Assembly (NCBI RefSeq): GCF_000331305.1
Contig: NZ_KB217478.1
Coordinates: 3,231,177 to 3,295,176 of the forward strand
Length of the DNA stretch: 64,000 bases
Reading direction: 5' to 3'
Source of the DNA: Calothrix sp. PCC 7103
GTDB lineage: Bacteria > Cyanobacteriota > Cyanobacteriia > Cyanobacteriales > Nostocaceae
The position numbers and the translations under genes are program-made. A model generated the notes under the pieces. It was not told the DNA's origin. It did no database searches and saw only the letters and a list, made by a program, of their open reading frames with translations. How positions within the stretch are numbered: position 1 is the stretch's first letter; each line of letters opens with the position of its first letter. Shown piece by piece: positions 43,536 through 54,272 of this stretch.

Positions 43536-44825
43536 CTAGTATTTAGTTTTAAGTTGATTAAAGTATGAAATGTCTACATTTCCAAAATGAATACTGTAGG
43601 CAATATTCAACTGTTCGAGCGTTTCCACAAGCCAAACTATACCGCTTGTCGTCGCTGACTCATAATGATTAAACAAAATTGCAAATCGTTTTGTTAAATA
43701 AGGTTTGACTTTACGACAAATCAATACAATTTTGAGTAATAATCCTGTTGTAATCAGAGTTCCTTGGTTGGCAATTAAATCAATAAAAGTAAAATGTTGG
43801 GGTGATGTTGCACTTTCTACGACCAAAAAGTTTAGTAATTGACTACAGGTACGAACTAATAAGAATTCATTCATTTTTTGGTCATCAGCATCTATCAAAT
43901 TACTTTGTAATTGTTTATATAAGCGTTGATTAAATTGTAGCTTGCCATATTCTCTATCAATGCCAGAAGTAAGATATTCATAGAACTCATCTTTAAAGGC
44001 GCCATAACAAGAAGCTTGAGTATAATTTAAAAATCGTCGTGCTAATTCTTGATAAGTGTAATCACCCTCAACTCTACCCATAAATTGTGTAAGAGCAGCG
44101 TTTAAATTTGCTTCACTTAATAAAGTCGGATTGTCAACGGGCAACAATAGTTTGTTTGTATTATTATTTTTATTGATTTGTGAAGCTTGATGGCAACGAA
44201 CTTTCCAGGTAACATAACGCGATAAATCAAGCTCGAAGTCTTTTTGAACTTCAGCTTTGATTTTCTTAACAGTCCACTTATGTTCAATTGTTGAGTCTTC
44301 TGTTAGTAAACAATGCTCATATAAATATGGGTAGCGTCGTATTAACATTGCTAGGGGTTGATGAACATTGCGCTGTGTTTTATTGTGTGAAATTACTTGT
44401 GTTAATCGGCGCAAAGCAACATATTGCTCGCTTTGGATAAAATTTTTCACTAACATGTGTAGGCGCCGGATTGCCTTTTCGCGAATACTAATAATTTTAT
44501 GACGAGAAGGTGAAGATTGAAATAAGGTAATTAAATCGGGGATAAAACTATGTATTTGTGGCTGCATGTGCCAGCGATTAATCAAAATATGGCAGCAACG
44601 GTTGAGAAAAAAATTAAATTCTTGCTCGACGTTTTCAGATGTAGTAATCTGATCTAAAGCCAACAATATGTCTAATTCTGGATAATCAAAACCATTTATA
44701 AAAAGTGCTTTAAAACGTACAAGCATCTGACTAGGTGATTCAATTTGTACAAAATGTAGCAAATGTTGATATATCTTTTGCTTTTCAGGAAGGCTTGTAT
44801 AGTAAGGATTTATTAAATTGCTCAC
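43536..44825 (-). CDS. Conserved protein of unknown function
   Basis: 429 residues, soluble and mostly helical, with no signal peptide and no motif I recognise. The composition (many Gln, Leu, His, Tyr), MSNLINPYYTSLPEKQKIYQ at the start and a hydrophobic segment GTLITTGLLLKIVLIC near 365-380 are its visible features. Protein-like codon use and uninterrupted length make it real. I have the impression that similar ORFs occur in other filamentous cyanobacteria, without known role. It converges on the PD-(D/E)XK gene with a 17-bp gap, leaving no room for a terminator. Confidence 0.6.
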   Translation of the reverse strand: MSNLINPYYTSLPEKQKIYQHLLHFVQIESPSQMLVRFKALFINGFDYPELDILLALDQITTSENVEQEFNFFLNRCCHILINRWHMQPQIHSFIPDLITLFQSSPSRHKIISIREKAIRRLHMLVKNFIQSEQYVALRRLTQVISHNKTQRNVHQPLAMLIRRYPYLYEHCLLTEDSTIEHKWTVKKIKAEVQKDFELDLSRYVTWKVRCHQASQINKNNNTNKLLLPVDNPTLLSEANLNAALTQFMGRVEGDYTYQELARRFLNYTQASCYGAFKDEFYEYLTSGIDREYGKLQFNQRLYKQLQSNLIDADDQKMNEFLLVRTCSQLLNFLVVESATSPQHFTFIDLIANQGTLITTGLLLKIVLICRKVKPYLTKRFAILFNHYESATTSGIVWLVETLEQLNIAYSIHFGNVDISYFNQLKTKY

Positions 44826-45290
44826 TTGCTTTCACCGCTAATATATAGTGCTGAATGTTGAGACGTGATATGTCGCGTCTTGTGCCGAGTGTCATTTAAT
44901 AGTAGATATAAACTAAAATTTAGTATTTATATTTTTATCGTTATTCTTATCTTTTATGCAATGTCAATTACCGCTAGTTGAACAAATAATATTCATATAT
45001 TTTCAATAGATTTACTGATGTACTTGACTTAAGAGTATTTACTGTTAATCAATAATATTGCCTGATTATAATTAAATAATTTTACTTAAGCATCTGACTG
45101 TTTTTAGATTAGTCCATAAATTTAGCGTGTGATAATTTCCAAGGTAATCTATGAATATACTGAGATTAATCAAGCTTGAATAAAGCTTTGCGATAAAACC
45201 ATGAATTATTTGTAAAAGTAATAGTAGAGACGCCATTTCCCTTGCATCTCTACTCAGAACTCAGCACTCAGCCTCAGCACTTTTCACTCA
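44826..45290. other. Repeat-bearing gap (465 bp)
   Basis: It contains two decayed copies of the GTAGAGACG palindrome (44860-44880 and 45224-45253) and CTCAGCA heptamers around 45255-45282. The middle is very AT-rich. No gene seen. The copy at 45224-45253 could be a terminator for the minus-strand gene ending at 45291. Confidence 0.6.
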
Positions 45291-46961
45291 TTAATTCTGA
45301 GGTGGCAACTCATCAAGAATCGTAAAGCGAATGTGATTAATAGCTAGCTCACCGATTGAAATATCTTCTTTTGTCAGGCGTACACCTTTACTAAACAAGC
45401 TTTCAAATGAAATACCCTTACCGATTTCGATATGGTACCAGCATAGACCCATAAAAAACCGGGTTGGATGAGCGCTATAATACCCTAAGTCATCAGGGTT
45501 AGACTCCATTGGCAACCAACCGAAGCCAGGGATATAAAATTCTAACCAGACGTGATTGAAGTCAGGTTGTAAGGGAACATTTTGATGTTCGGCAAATGCA
45601 GGACATTTATAGCGTCCAACTGTACGGCAAGCTATGCCATTCAAACGACATAGTGCTAGTAAAACTCCTACGTACTCACCACAGGAACCTACACCACGTT
45701 CAAGTACAACATCAGGAGAGTCGATATAAGGTTTTATACCGTATGAAAGCTGGTCATACACATAATTACGGATGTTATACATTTTCCGTAAAATATTAGT
45801 TTCTGTACCAACAGCGTCTTGTGCCGCGCGAATAACTATACCCGTATCCATTGCCAAGTTATCATTGTCTACGAGATAGCGCGTTTTGAATTCTTCGGGC
45901 AGTTCAGGAATATTTTCGACATCGCGCGGGGTAATGCGGTATTTAATGCCACGCACTTCCACAATTGCCTTCCAACCTAGAACATGGCGTTCACCTGGGG
46001 TAAGAGCGTCAAATTTAAAAACCGCAACTCGCTGTCCTTCAACGCTTTGTTCGCTAAAAGGCAGCCCAATTGGTTCAACACTAACGACTTTTTGACGGTC
46101 GGTATCGCTGGGTAAAGCAATATGCCATTCTAAATCGGGCAAATAAATTTCTTCGAGAGGCGCCACTTCCTCAACATAAGACATTTCTATGCGATATCCG
46201 TTCGATAAAGCAACACGCTTTTTAGGGTCGTAATGATATTGTAACTTGTGAACAAACGTTCGGTCACGATATGCAACCTCATAGTTTGGGTCGGCGTTAG
46301 GATTATCGCGCACGTAAGGCTCATCTGATGCATAAGCAACATAGATATTACTTAATCCCTTTTCGTCTGTGTGGATAGCTATGCCTGTAGGAGAATCAAA
46401 CGGTGTAAGAACATTAAACTGAATTTCTCCTGTTGCGCGGTCGAGAGCATAAACAGTTTGTTCGGTACGGTCGCAAACCCAAAGCGTATCTTCACATACT
46501 GCTAAATTTTCTACTCCTACTCCGGGCGCGTAAAAGTGTGTAATTTGCTTGCGTGTGTTACGGTCAAAAATGAGAATTCCACCCAGCTTTTGACAGCTTA
46601 CGTAAATAGTTGACCCCCATACAGCTATGCCATCAGCAGGATAAGGTAACGTGATGAAATGCTCTAAACCCAAGGAGTTGAGCTTGCATAAATAAACACT
46701 GTTATCTCGCACCACCCATAGCGTATTTTCGCAGAGGCTAATACCTGTTACCCCAGTAAATTCACGCACCTGGTGTGGATTCAGTACCTTAGTGTTATCT
46801 GTATAAGGGTTGATTTCTAGTAAAAATCCCTTTCTTTGGTCAATCGCAATAAGTGTATCCTTGATGAAGGCGATGCCATAAATCGAGGCTGCACAAAGCG
46901 GCCTAATTGTTCGTTGCCCAAACATCTTACCTGTTGTTAAATTATCAAGTGCGTAACTCAT
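45291..46961 (-). CDS. Beta-propeller plus transglutaminase-like protease domain protein
   Basis: 556 residues. Residues ~1-245 contain NHL/SMP-30-like propeller strands (GVENLAVCEDTLWVCDRTEQ, then FDSPTGIAIHTDEKGLSNIY). Residues ~390-500 are a transglutaminase-like core: GVGSCGEYVGVLLALCRLNG (Cys427), FNHVWLEFYIPGFGWLPMES (His470 and the acidic third residue). The ~250-360 segment between is beta-rich. No signal peptide, so probably cytoplasmic. Bacterial transglutaminase-like proteins are usually proteases or amidases. The combination with a propeller is uncommon to me, and no partner gene is adjacent. Confidence 0.82.
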   Translation of the reverse strand: MSYALDNLTTGKMFGQRTIRPLCAASIYGIAFIKDTLIAIDQRKGFLLEINPYTDNTKVLNPHQVREFTGVTGISLCENTLWVVRDNSVYLCKLNSLGLEHFITLPYPADGIAVWGSTIYVSCQKLGGILIFDRNTRKQITHFYAPGVGVENLAVCEDTLWVCDRTEQTVYALDRATGEIQFNVLTPFDSPTGIAIHTDEKGLSNIYVAYASDEPYVRDNPNADPNYEVAYRDRTFVHKLQYHYDPKKRVALSNGYRIEMSYVEEVAPLEEIYLPDLEWHIALPSDTDRQKVVSVEPIGLPFSEQSVEGQRVAVFKFDALTPGERHVLGWKAIVEVRGIKYRITPRDVENIPELPEEFKTRYLVDNDNLAMDTGIVIRAAQDAVGTETNILRKMYNIRNYVYDQLSYGIKPYIDSPDVVLERGVGSCGEYVGVLLALCRLNGIACRTVGRYKCPAFAEHQNVPLQPDFNHVWLEFYIPGFGWLPMESNPDDLGYYSAHPTRFFMGLCWYHIEIGKGISFESLFSKGVRLTKEDISIGELAINHIRFTILDELPPQN

Positions 46962-47280
46962 ACTAAACTTATTTGTCCAACGCTTTGATTTGCCTGATGC
47001 TTATTTGCCTTATCTCATTCATGCACAATTTCAGACAGTATTTACTCTTATGATGATAAATTATGTATTACAAATTACTCTATCAAAAGTCAATATTACT
47101 TAGGAATGAGGAAAAACATGCCTATGAGATGTTAGTAACACCTATATAGTATTACTTATGTAGTAGTTATATAGATGTATATCTATAACAAGAAAGCGTG
47201 TAAGCTTAGTCAATGGTTTCCTAACCATGTCTAAATTATGATTGAAATTTGTAACTTAATACGAGCGTAACTTAAATACG
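46962..47280. promoter_or_regulatory. Divergent intergenic region (319 bp)
   Basis: Promoter region of the propeller-transglutaminase gene (minus) and the P-type ATPase gene (plus). AT-rich; no hairpin, operator or riboswitch recognised. Confidence 0.4.
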
Positions 47281-50160
47281 ATGTCTGCTCATTCTCTGCC
47301 TGATAATGCCGTGTGGCATAGTTTAGAACCGAAATTAGCAATACAACAACTGTCAACTAGCGCAGACAAGGGCTTAACGCCAGAAGAAGTTCAACAGCGT
47401 TTGCAAAAATATGGATCGAACGAGTTAGAAGAGTCTGGTGGTCGCAGTTCCTGGGAAATTTTGATAGACCAGTTCAAAAACATCATGCTGTTGATGTTGA
47501 TTGGCGTGGCTTTTGTTTCCGGGGTTTTAGATTTTCTGTCTTGGCGTGCGGGAGAACTTAAACCGAACGAATTACCCTTTAAAGATACAATTGCCATTTT
47601 AGCAATCGTTATTTTGAACGGGATTCTCGGTTACGTGCAAGAAAGCCGCGCGGAACAAGCACTTGCAGCCTTGAAAAAATTATCTTCCCCAAATGTTCGC
47701 GTTATCCGCAACGGCAAACAAGTAGAGATTGCAGGTAAGGATTTAGTGCCTGGTGATTTAATGTTAGTCGAAGCAGGCGTGCAGTTAGCTGCAGACGGGC
47801 GAATAATTGAACAATCAAACCTGCAAATTCGAGAGTCAGCACTGACGGGAGAAGCTGAAGCTGTTAACAAGCGGTCAGATTTAACGTTGCCAGAAGAAAC
47901 AGCTTTAGGCGATAGGATTAATTTAGTTTTCCAAGGAACTGAAGTTGTAAATGGACGGGGCAAAATTCTTGTTACCAACACGGGAATGAAAACCGAGTTG
48001 GGAAAAATTGCCCAAATGTTGCAGTCAGTCGAAAGCGAACCGACGCCACTACAACAGCGTATGACTCAATTGGGTAATGTACTTGTTACTGGTTCACTAA
48101 TACTAGTAGCTTTAGTAATTGCCGCTGGAATGTTTCAAGCTATAAGTTCTGGCGTAACTGGAAACAAACTGCTAGACACGTTTAGAGAACTTGTGGAAGT
48201 TTCGTTATCAATGGCTGTCGCTGTGGTACCAGAAGGTTTACCCGCTGTTATTACTGTTACCTTAGCGTTGGGAACGCAGCGTATGGTTCGGCAAAAAGCT
48301 TTAATTCGTAAGTTGCCAGCAGTAGAAACCCTTGGCTCAGTAACAACGATTTGTTCTGATAAAACTGGTACCCTCACCCAAAATAAAATGGTGGTGCAGC
48401 AAATCTTCACCAATAATCAGTTATTTGGGGTGACAGGAAATGGTTATGCTCCACAAGGTGAGTTTAGTTTGAATGGAAAAACTGTTTCCCCTGAACAAAA
48501 TCCAGAAATTTCTGCTTTGTTAGTCGCTTGTGCTGTTTGTAATGACTCAGACTTACAAAACGATAAAGGTGACTGGAAAATTTTAGGTGACCCAACAGAA
48601 GGCGCCTTAGTAACATTAGCGGGAAAAGGCGGCATTGAAAAAGACCAGTGGGACAGCAAACTCCCTCGTGTCACGGAATTTCCGTTTTCATCCGAACGCA
48701 AGCGGATGAGTGTAATTACTAAAGTCGAACCAGTTGATACAGGTTTATTAGCAAACAGTATTGACCCAGTATTAAAAGATCGGGTACGTCAAGAACAATA
48801 TTTGATGTTTACCAAAGGTTCACCTGAACTGATATTAGCTCGCTGTAATGAAATAGATAATGGTAAACATTCTATCCCTTTGACTGATGATATACGTAAA
48901 GTAATTCTCGCTCAAAACGACAACATGGCGAGTAATGGTTTACGTGTATTAGGTTTCGCTTACAAACCATTAACTGAAATACCACCCGAAAATTCTGATG
49001 ACACTTCTGAACAGGGGTTAGTATGGCTTGGTTTAGTGGGAATGCTCGACGCACCACGTCCAGAAGTTCGTGCTGCCGTACAAGAATCTCGCGAAGCTGG
49101 TATTCGTCCTGTGATGATTACAGGCGACCACCAATTAACAGCACGCGCAATAGCTAAAGATTTAGGTATTGCTGATGGTAGTAACGACAGAGTTTTAATC
49201 GGTCAGGAGCTTCAAAAAATGAGCAACCAGGAACTTGAGCAGCAAGTAGACCTGGTAAGCATTTACGCACGAGTGGCGCCTGAACACAAGTTGCGAATTG
49301 TGCAAGCGTTGCAACGACGTGGCCGTTTTGTCGCAATGACAGGAGACGGGGTTAACGACGCTCCTGCCCTCAAACAAGCTGATATCGGTATTGCAATGGG
49401 TATTACTGGTACCGATGTTAGTAAAGAAGCCAGCGACATGGTTTTACTTGATGACAACTTTGCTACTATCGTCGCCGCTACAAAAGAAGGTCGTGTAGTT
49501 TACACGAACATCCGTAGATTTATTAAGTACATCTTGGGTAGTAATATCGGTGAAGTCATTACTGTGGCAGCGGCGCCACTACTTGGTTTAGGAGGCGTAC
49601 CATTATCGCCGTTACAAATTTTATGGATGAATTTAGTTACAGACGGTTTGCCAGCTTTAGCACTAGCTGTTGAACCTCCCGAACCAGATGTAATGAAGCG
49701 TCCACCGTTTAGCCCACGTGAAAGCATATTCGCACGCGGTTTGGGAGCTTACATAATTCGCATTGGAATAGTATTCGCGATTATTACTATTACAATGATG
49801 GCATGGGCATATCGATATACTCATGCTCCGGGTTACCAAGGCAACCCAGATACTTGGAAAACAATGGTATTTACAACATTGTGTCTAGCTCAAATGGGTC
49901 ATGCTATTGCAATTCGTTCCAACAACCGCTTAACTATTGAAGTCAACCCACTATCAAACCCTTATGTGTTAGCAGCAGTAGTAGTAACCTCTATCTTGCA
50001 GCTAATGTTGGTTTACGTTCCACCACTACGCGACTTCTTTGGTACTGTTGTCCTAGATAGAACTGAACTGTTAGTATGTATAGGATTTAGTGCGCTGATG
50101 TTCGTTTGGATTGAATCTGAGAAAATTTTCTTCCGTCTCATTGGCAAGAAAAACGTTTAA
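47281..50160 (+). CDS. P2A-type cation-transporting ATPase (Ca2+-ATPase, PacL-like)
   Basis: 959 residues with all P-type landmarks: N-terminal cation ATPase segment, TGEA (actuator), [17 protein letters not shown] in M4, phosphorylated Asp360 in [18 protein letters not shown] in the nucleotide domain and [20 protein letters not shown]. The PEGLPA type M4 and the overall length place it in group IIA (SERCA/PacL, Ca2+ export). A Na+ or mixed specificity cannot be excluded from sequence. Ten membrane helices are expected. A 40-bp perfect palindrome follows the stop and separates it from recF. Confidence 0.88.
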   Translation: MSAHSLPDNAVWHSLEPKLAIQQLSTSADKGLTPEEVQQRLQKYGSNELEESGGRSSWEILIDQFKNIMLLMLIGVAFVSGVLDFLSWRAGELKPNELPFKDTIAILAIVILNGILGYVQESRAEQALAALKKLSSPNVRVIRNGKQVEIAGKDLVPGDLMLVEAGVQLAADGRIIEQSNLQIRESALTGEAEAVNKRSDLTLPEETALGDRINLVFQGTEVVNGRGKILVTNTGMKTELGKIAQMLQSVESEPTPLQQRMTQLGNVLVTGSLILVALVIAAGMFQAISSGVTGNKLLDTFRELVEVSLSMAVAVVPEGLPAVITVTLALGTQRMVRQKALIRKLPAVETLGSVTTICSDKTGTLTQNKMVVQQIFTNNQLFGVTGNGYAPQGEFSLNGKTVSPEQNPEISALLVACAVCNDSDLQNDKGDWKILGDPTEGALVTLAGKGGIEKDQWDSKLPRVTEFPFSSERKRMSVITKVEPVDTGLLANSIDPVLKDRVRQEQYLMFTKGSPELILARCNEIDNGKHSIPLTDDIRKVILAQNDNMASNGLRVLGFAYKPLTEIPPENSDDTSEQGLVWLGLVGMLDAPRPEVRAAVQESREAGIRPVMITGDHQLTARAIAKDLGIADGSNDRVLIGQELQKMSNQELEQQVDLVSIYARVAPEHKLRIVQALQRRGRFVAMTGDGVNDAPALKQADIGIAMGITGTDVSKEASDMVLLDDNFATIVAATKEGRVVYTNIRRFIKYILGSNIGEVITVAAAPLLGLGGVPLSPLQILWMNLVTDGLPALALAVEPPEPDVMKRPPFSPRESIFARGLGAYIIRIGIVFAIITITMMAWAYRYTHAPGYQGNPDTWKTMVFTTLCLAQMGHAIAIRSNNRLTIEVNPLSNPYVLAAVVVTSILQLMLVYVPPLRDFFGTVVLDRTELLVCIGFSALMFVWIESEKIFFRLIGKKNV

Positions 50161-50162
50161 AA

Positions 50163-50202
50163 GAGTTGTGAGTGCTGAGTTTAAACTCAGCACTCACAAC
50201 TC
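50163..50202. terminator. 40-bp perfect palindrome between P-type ATPase and recF
   Basis: The left half is GAGTTGTGAGTGCTGAGTTT and the right half its exact reverse complement. The inside contains the CTCAGCA heptamer family. It starts 2 bp after the ATPase stop and ends 21 bp before the recF ATG. It would form a 20-bp stem in RNA, so it probably ends ATPase transcription or stabilises the mRNA 3' end. Confidence 0.75.
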
Positions 50203-50223
50203 CATTCCTCCTAACTTTGTTTT

Positions 50224-51402
50224 ATGTTTCTGCAATCTATCCAACTTCGAGCATTTCGTAATTATCGGGAGCAGTATATTGATTTCACTGCTCCTAAAAC
50301 TATTTTGTTAGGTAATAATGCTCAGGGTAAGTCAAATTTGTTGGAAGCTGTGGAGTTATTGGCGACTTTGCGAAGCCATCGCATGGCACGCGATAAAGAA
50401 TTAGTTTGTGATGGAGAGGAAATTGCTCAAATTAAAGCCTGTTTGAAGCGGCAAACAGGTGTTAGTGACCTAGCTTTAACTTTACGTCGTAACGGGCGCC
50501 GTACTGTCAACTTGAATGGGGAAAATCTTAGGCGCCAAACCGATTTTCTTGGTGTTCTTAACGCCGTTGAATTTTCAAGCTTAGATTTAGCATTGGTTCG
50601 TGGTGGACCTGAAGGTCGGCGCCACTGGCTTGATACATTGTTAGTACAATTAGAGCCAGTTTATGCTTATATATTACAGCAATACAACCAAGTTCTACGT
50701 CAACGTAACGCTTTTCTAAAAAACATCGCCGCCACTTCCCGTACAGACCCAAGCAACAACTCCCCACTCAGCACGACTCACTCAGCACGACTCACTCAAA
50801 ACTCAGAAGAACTTGGTGTGTGGGATGCACAACTTGTTACAACAGGAACAAGGGTAATTAGAAGACGTGAAAGAGCTATAAAACGTTTGGCGCCTATTGC
50901 TGCTAAATGGCACGCTAGCATTAGCGATAGAACAGAAGTACTAGAAATAAAATATGCTCCAAATGTACAAACTGTTGAAAATCAATCAGAACAAGTTCAG
51001 CAAGCCTTTTTAGATAAAATTCAACAACGTGTAATACCAGAACTACGTCAAGGAACTACCCTTGTCGGGCCTCATCGCGACGAAGTAGAATTAACAATCA
51101 ATCAAACACCTGCTCGTCAGTACGGTTCGCAAGGTCAACAGCGAACGCTAGTTCTAGCGCTTAAGTTGGCAGAGTTACAATTAATTGAAGAAGTTGTTGG
51201 GGAACCTCCTTTACTGCTACTCGATGACGTTTTAGCAGAACTTGACCCATCAAGACAGAATCAATTACTTGATGCAATTCAAGACCGTTTTCAAACTCTG
51301 ATTACTACTACCCATTTAGGGTCTTTTGATTCACAGTGGTTGAATTCATCACAAATACTTTCTGTTGATAGTGGGAAAATTTATACCCAATCTTCAATAT
51401 AA
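50224..51402 (+). CDS. recF: DNA replication/repair protein RecF
   Basis: 392 residues. Walker A GNNAQGKSN (30-38), QFxR-type start FLQSIQLRAFRNY, Walker B LLLLDDVLAELDPSRQ, and the signature QGQQRTLVLALKLAE are all present. RecF is an SMC-like ATPase that loads RecA at gaps with RecO and RecR. Between residues ~178 and 196 is a Ser/Thr-rich stretch (SPLSTTHSARLTQNS) that is encoded by a 14-bp tandem repeat at 50765-50806, related to the intergenic CTCAGCA heptamers. It lies in the coiled-coil/lever loop ahead of LGVWDAQL and keeps the frame. dnaN and gyrB are not neighbours. Confidence 0.93.
   Translation: MFLQSIQLRAFRNYREQYIDFTAPKTILLGNNAQGKSNLLEAVELLATLRSHRMARDKELVCDGEEIAQIKACLKRQTGVSDLALTLRRNGRRTVNLNGENLRRQTDFLGVLNAVEFSSLDLALVRGGPEGRRHWLDTLLVQLEPVYAYILQQYNQVLRQRNAFLKNIAATSRTDPSNNSPLSTTHSARLTQNSEELGVWDAQLVTTGTRVIRRRERAIKRLAPIAAKWHASISDRTEVLEIKYAPNVQTVENQSEQVQQAFLDKIQQRVIPELRQGTTLVGPHRDEVELTINQTPARQYGSQGQQRTLVLALKLAELQLIEEVVGEPPLLLLDDVLAELDPSRQNQLLDAIQDRFQTLITTTHLGSFDSQWLNSSQILSVDSGKIYTQSSI
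50765..50806. repeat. 14-bp tandem repeat inside recF
   Basis: CACTCAGCACGACT occurs at 50765-50778 and 50779-50792, followed by a diverged third unit CACTCAAAACTCAG (50793-50806). Three units make 42 bp, so the frame is kept. It contains CTCAGCA, the heptamer found in intergenic islands of this window. Confidence 0.9.
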
Positions 51403-51515
51403 ATGCTGATTGATTTAATATAAATAAGTAAATGGTTATATTTGTATTATTTTCATAGATATAAATAGTCATTATTTCTATCGAAACAAATGTTACTCAT
51501 ACGGGACAGTTAAAG

Positions 51516-51929
51516 ATGCAAAACAGTAATAAAGTGTTAAGTCGTAATGAAATAGAATCCCTAGGAGCTTCTTTACACAAAATTGAGCAGAAACTCCTGA
51601 AAAAACCTAACCAAGAGGGCATACAGCGAATATGGTATCAAGGAGAAGAACCTTACTTTGATATTTTCTTTGAACTTCAAGATTTGGAGATAATATGGTT
51701 TCAATTTACATTACGCGCCAAATCTCTTTCTTGGGATAATAAAAAACGTGAGTTACAAACAGGTGTAACAAACGAATTAAAAATGGATGATGTTAGCTTT
51801 TATGCTGCAACGAAAACCATTGAAGCAGACGATAAAGCAGACAATAATTTTGTAGAATTAGTCAAAGCTATACTTCAAACTCGAAGTGGAGAAGAAATAT
51901 TCACAAAAGCACTTTTATTATTCGATTGA
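51516..51929 (+). CDS. Conserved small protein of unknown function
   Basis: 137 residues, soluble. An N-terminal amphipathic helix (RNEIESLGASLHKIEQKLLK) is followed by a beta-rich middle (GIQRIWYQGEEPYFDIFFEL, then QDLEIIWFQFTLRAKSLSWD) and a C-terminal helix. There are no Cys or catalytic motifs. It lies 45 bp upstream of the PEP-synthase-like gene on the same strand and may be co-transcribed with it. I do not recognise the family. Confidence 0.6.
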   Translation: MQNSNKVLSRNEIESLGASLHKIEQKLLKKPNQEGIQRIWYQGEEPYFDIFFELQDLEIIWFQFTLRAKSLSWDNKKRELQTGVTNELKMDDVSFYAATKTIEADDKADNNFVELVKAILQTRSGEEIFTKALLLFD

Positions 51930-51974
51930 ATTGTCAGGCTGCAAACGCTAATCAACAATAAAAAAACTACTTGA

Positions 51975-54272
51975 GTGGAAAGACTTTATTGGCTTAATCA
52001 AATAGAACAGCAAGACCGTGTCCGCGTTGGTGATAAAGCGTTTAACTTGGGTCGCTTGCTGCAACTTCGTTACCCAGTGGCGCCTGGTTTTGTTGTAGCT
52101 GCGGATGTAACACGCGAGTTTCTTTTAAACCTCGATACACAAGCTCTTATAACCGACTTACCCTATTCCGAACTACACCTAGATATTACCAACTGGCGCC
52201 AGTTACAGCAGGTAGCTAGTAGTTTGCGTCAGGAAATAATGATTGCAAATGTACCATCCACATGGGTTAAGCTAATATTTGATGCAGCAAGTCAATGGCA
52301 AGCAAATTGCTTGATATTTAGTCCAACTATTGGAACAAGTTATACTAATTCAGAAATAGAAGATTTCTCTGAACTTTTAGAATCACAAGTTTGTTGGTGT
52401 AATATCAAAGAAATTGCTTTGGCGCTAAAGCGCTCATGGAGTCAATTATTTCGCGCTCGTAGCTTATTATATTTAAAAAAAAAAGGAATTGATCTGGGGC
52501 AAGTAAATTTTGGTATATTGGTACAACCGTTGTGGGACGCAACAAAGAGTGGGTTATTAGTTGCAAATTCCTCTGGTTTGGAAGTACAAGCTAATTGGGG
52601 ATTAGGAAATGCAATTGAGAGTGGAGAAGTAAATGGAGATTATTATAAAATTAAGCCTGATGGTGTAATTATTGAAAAATCATTAGGTGATAAAATCTTA
52701 GCATATAAAGTCAAAGATGGCTCTCAGGGATTTTTAGCTCCGACGAATACTATAATTGAACCTGAATCGAGTTGTTTATTTAGTTGCTTATTAGATATAC
52801 AAGAACAACAAAAATTTGCACTTTCTCAAACTGAGTTACAACAATTATTAAAACTTGCGAACCAACTAACAAAGGAATTCGGTACAAGTTTTAGTTACAA
52901 GTGGACTATAACAAAAAATAACGAAACACTATATTTAACGCAGGTCACACCAGCTGAAGATACAGCTTCTACTAACTTACCACAACAAGCTATTAAAGGA
53001 CTAGGCGCCTCATCTGGTCAAGTCACAGGAACAGCATATGTAATCACAAGCTTTCAAGAAAAACCGCAAAAATTACCATTAGATACTATTTTAGTTACAA
53101 GTTCAATCAGTATAGATTGGTTACCTTTAATGCGTAACTGTAAAGGGATAATAACAGAATTTGGCGGTTTGACATCTCATGCCGCAATTTTAGCCCGTGA
53201 GCTTGAAATACCATCTGTAGTCAACGTTAATAAAGCTACAGAACTAATAAAAAATGGTGATAAATTAACTATTAATGGTGATAATGGCGAGATAAATAAA
53301 GTCAAATTTAGCACAGTATCATCTGACCATAATTTAACAGAAATAACCAAATCGAAACAAAAGCAAGACTTTTCTACACAGATTCCCACCTCAACTCAAT
53401 TAATGGTTAACTTAAGCCAAGCTCATTTAATAGAGCAAATTCAAAGCTTACCCATTGACGGAGTTGGGTTGCTGCGTTCCGAATTGATGGCTGTATATTT
53501 TTTAAATGAACAAAACTTGAGTATTTTACAAAATCAAGAACGACGAATAGAATTTCATACACGTTGGTTCGAGCAAATTATAAGCTTTGCGAAAGCATTT
53601 ACACCTCGACCCATTTTTTATCGGTCACTTGATTTACGCTTCAACGTATTAGAAGTCACGTCAACATCACAATCTTTAGGAGAACGTGGAACCTTCAGCT
53701 ATGTGCAAAATCCAGAAATATTTGAATTTGAACTCAGTATTTTAGCACAAGTTCAGCAAGCAGGATTTAATAACCTGCGTTTAATTCTACCGTTTGTTCG
53801 CAGCGTCGAAGAATTTATATTTTGCCGTCAAAAAGTTGAATCATCTGGACTGACACACGTACCCCCATTCCAACTGTGGATAATGGCAGAAGTACCTAGC
53901 GTATTATTCATGTTGCCAGAGTATATAAAAGCTGGAGTGCAAGGAATTGCAATTGGTACAAATGATTTAACGCAACTCTTGCTAGGAGTCGATAGAGAAT
54001 TTCACCAATTAAGAAACTTAAACGAGTGTCATCCTGCCGTAATGCGAGCTATTAAACAACTGATTGAAACAGCACGTTCGCATAATATACCTTGTTCTAT
54101 ATGTGGTCAGGCGCCTGTATTATACCCAGAAATAATCGACCAATTAGTACAATGGGGTATAACATCAATTTCCGTGGAACCCGAAGCAATACTAAGAACT
54201 CACCATGCAATAGCACGTGCGGAACAGCGAATTATTTTAGAGGCCGCAAGAAAAAAAAGTTATGAGTTATGA
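51975..54272 (+). CDS. PEP-utilizing enzyme, phosphoenolpyruvate synthase-like
   Basis: 765 residues from a GTG start. Three domains: an N-terminal ATP-grasp-like part (VGDKAFNLGRLLQLRYPVAP, to ~340), the swivelling phospho-His domain (GGLTSHAAILARELEIPSVV, His402) and a C-terminal TIM barrel (GVGLLRSELM, LGERGTFSY, IAIGTNDLTQLLLGVDREF and the catalytic Cys710 in CSICGQAP). It should transfer a phosphoryl group between ATP, His and pyruvate/PEP. Its sequence is closer to PpsA-like than to PPDK, but it is diverged (LGERGTF in place of the usual NPxLGxRG), so the true substrate may differ. The small gene at 51516 lies just upstream. Confidence 0.82.
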   Translation: MERLYWLNQIEQQDRVRVGDKAFNLGRLLQLRYPVAPGFVVAADVTREFLLNLDTQALITDLPYSELHLDITNWRQLQQVASSLRQEIMIANVPSTWVKLIFDAASQWQANCLIFSPTIGTSYTNSEIEDFSELLESQVCWCNIKEIALALKRSWSQLFRARSLLYLKKKGIDLGQVNFGILVQPLWDATKSGLLVANSSGLEVQANWGLGNAIESGEVNGDYYKIKPDGVIIEKSLGDKILAYKVKDGSQGFLAPTNTIIEPESSCLFSCLLDIQEQQKFALSQTELQQLLKLANQLTKEFGTSFSYKWTITKNNETLYLTQVTPAEDTASTNLPQQAIKGLGASSGQVTGTAYVITSFQEKPQKLPLDTILVTSSISIDWLPLMRNCKGIITEFGGLTSHAAILARELEIPSVVNVNKATELIKNGDKLTINGDNGEINKVKFSTVSSDHNLTEITKSKQKQDFSTQIPTSTQLMVNLSQAHLIEQIQSLPIDGVGLLRSELMAVYFLNEQNLSILQNQERRIEFHTRWFEQIISFAKAFTPRPIFYRSLDLRFNVLEVTSTSQSLGERGTFSYVQNPEIFEFELSILAQVQQAGFNNLRLILPFVRSVEEFIFCRQKVESSGLTHVPPFQLWIMAEVPSVLFMLPEYIKAGVQGIAIGTNDLTQLLLGVDREFHQLRNLNECHPAVMRAIKQLIETARSHNIPCSICGQAPVLYPEIIDQLVQWGITSISVEPEAILRTHHAIARAEQRIILEAARKKSYEL

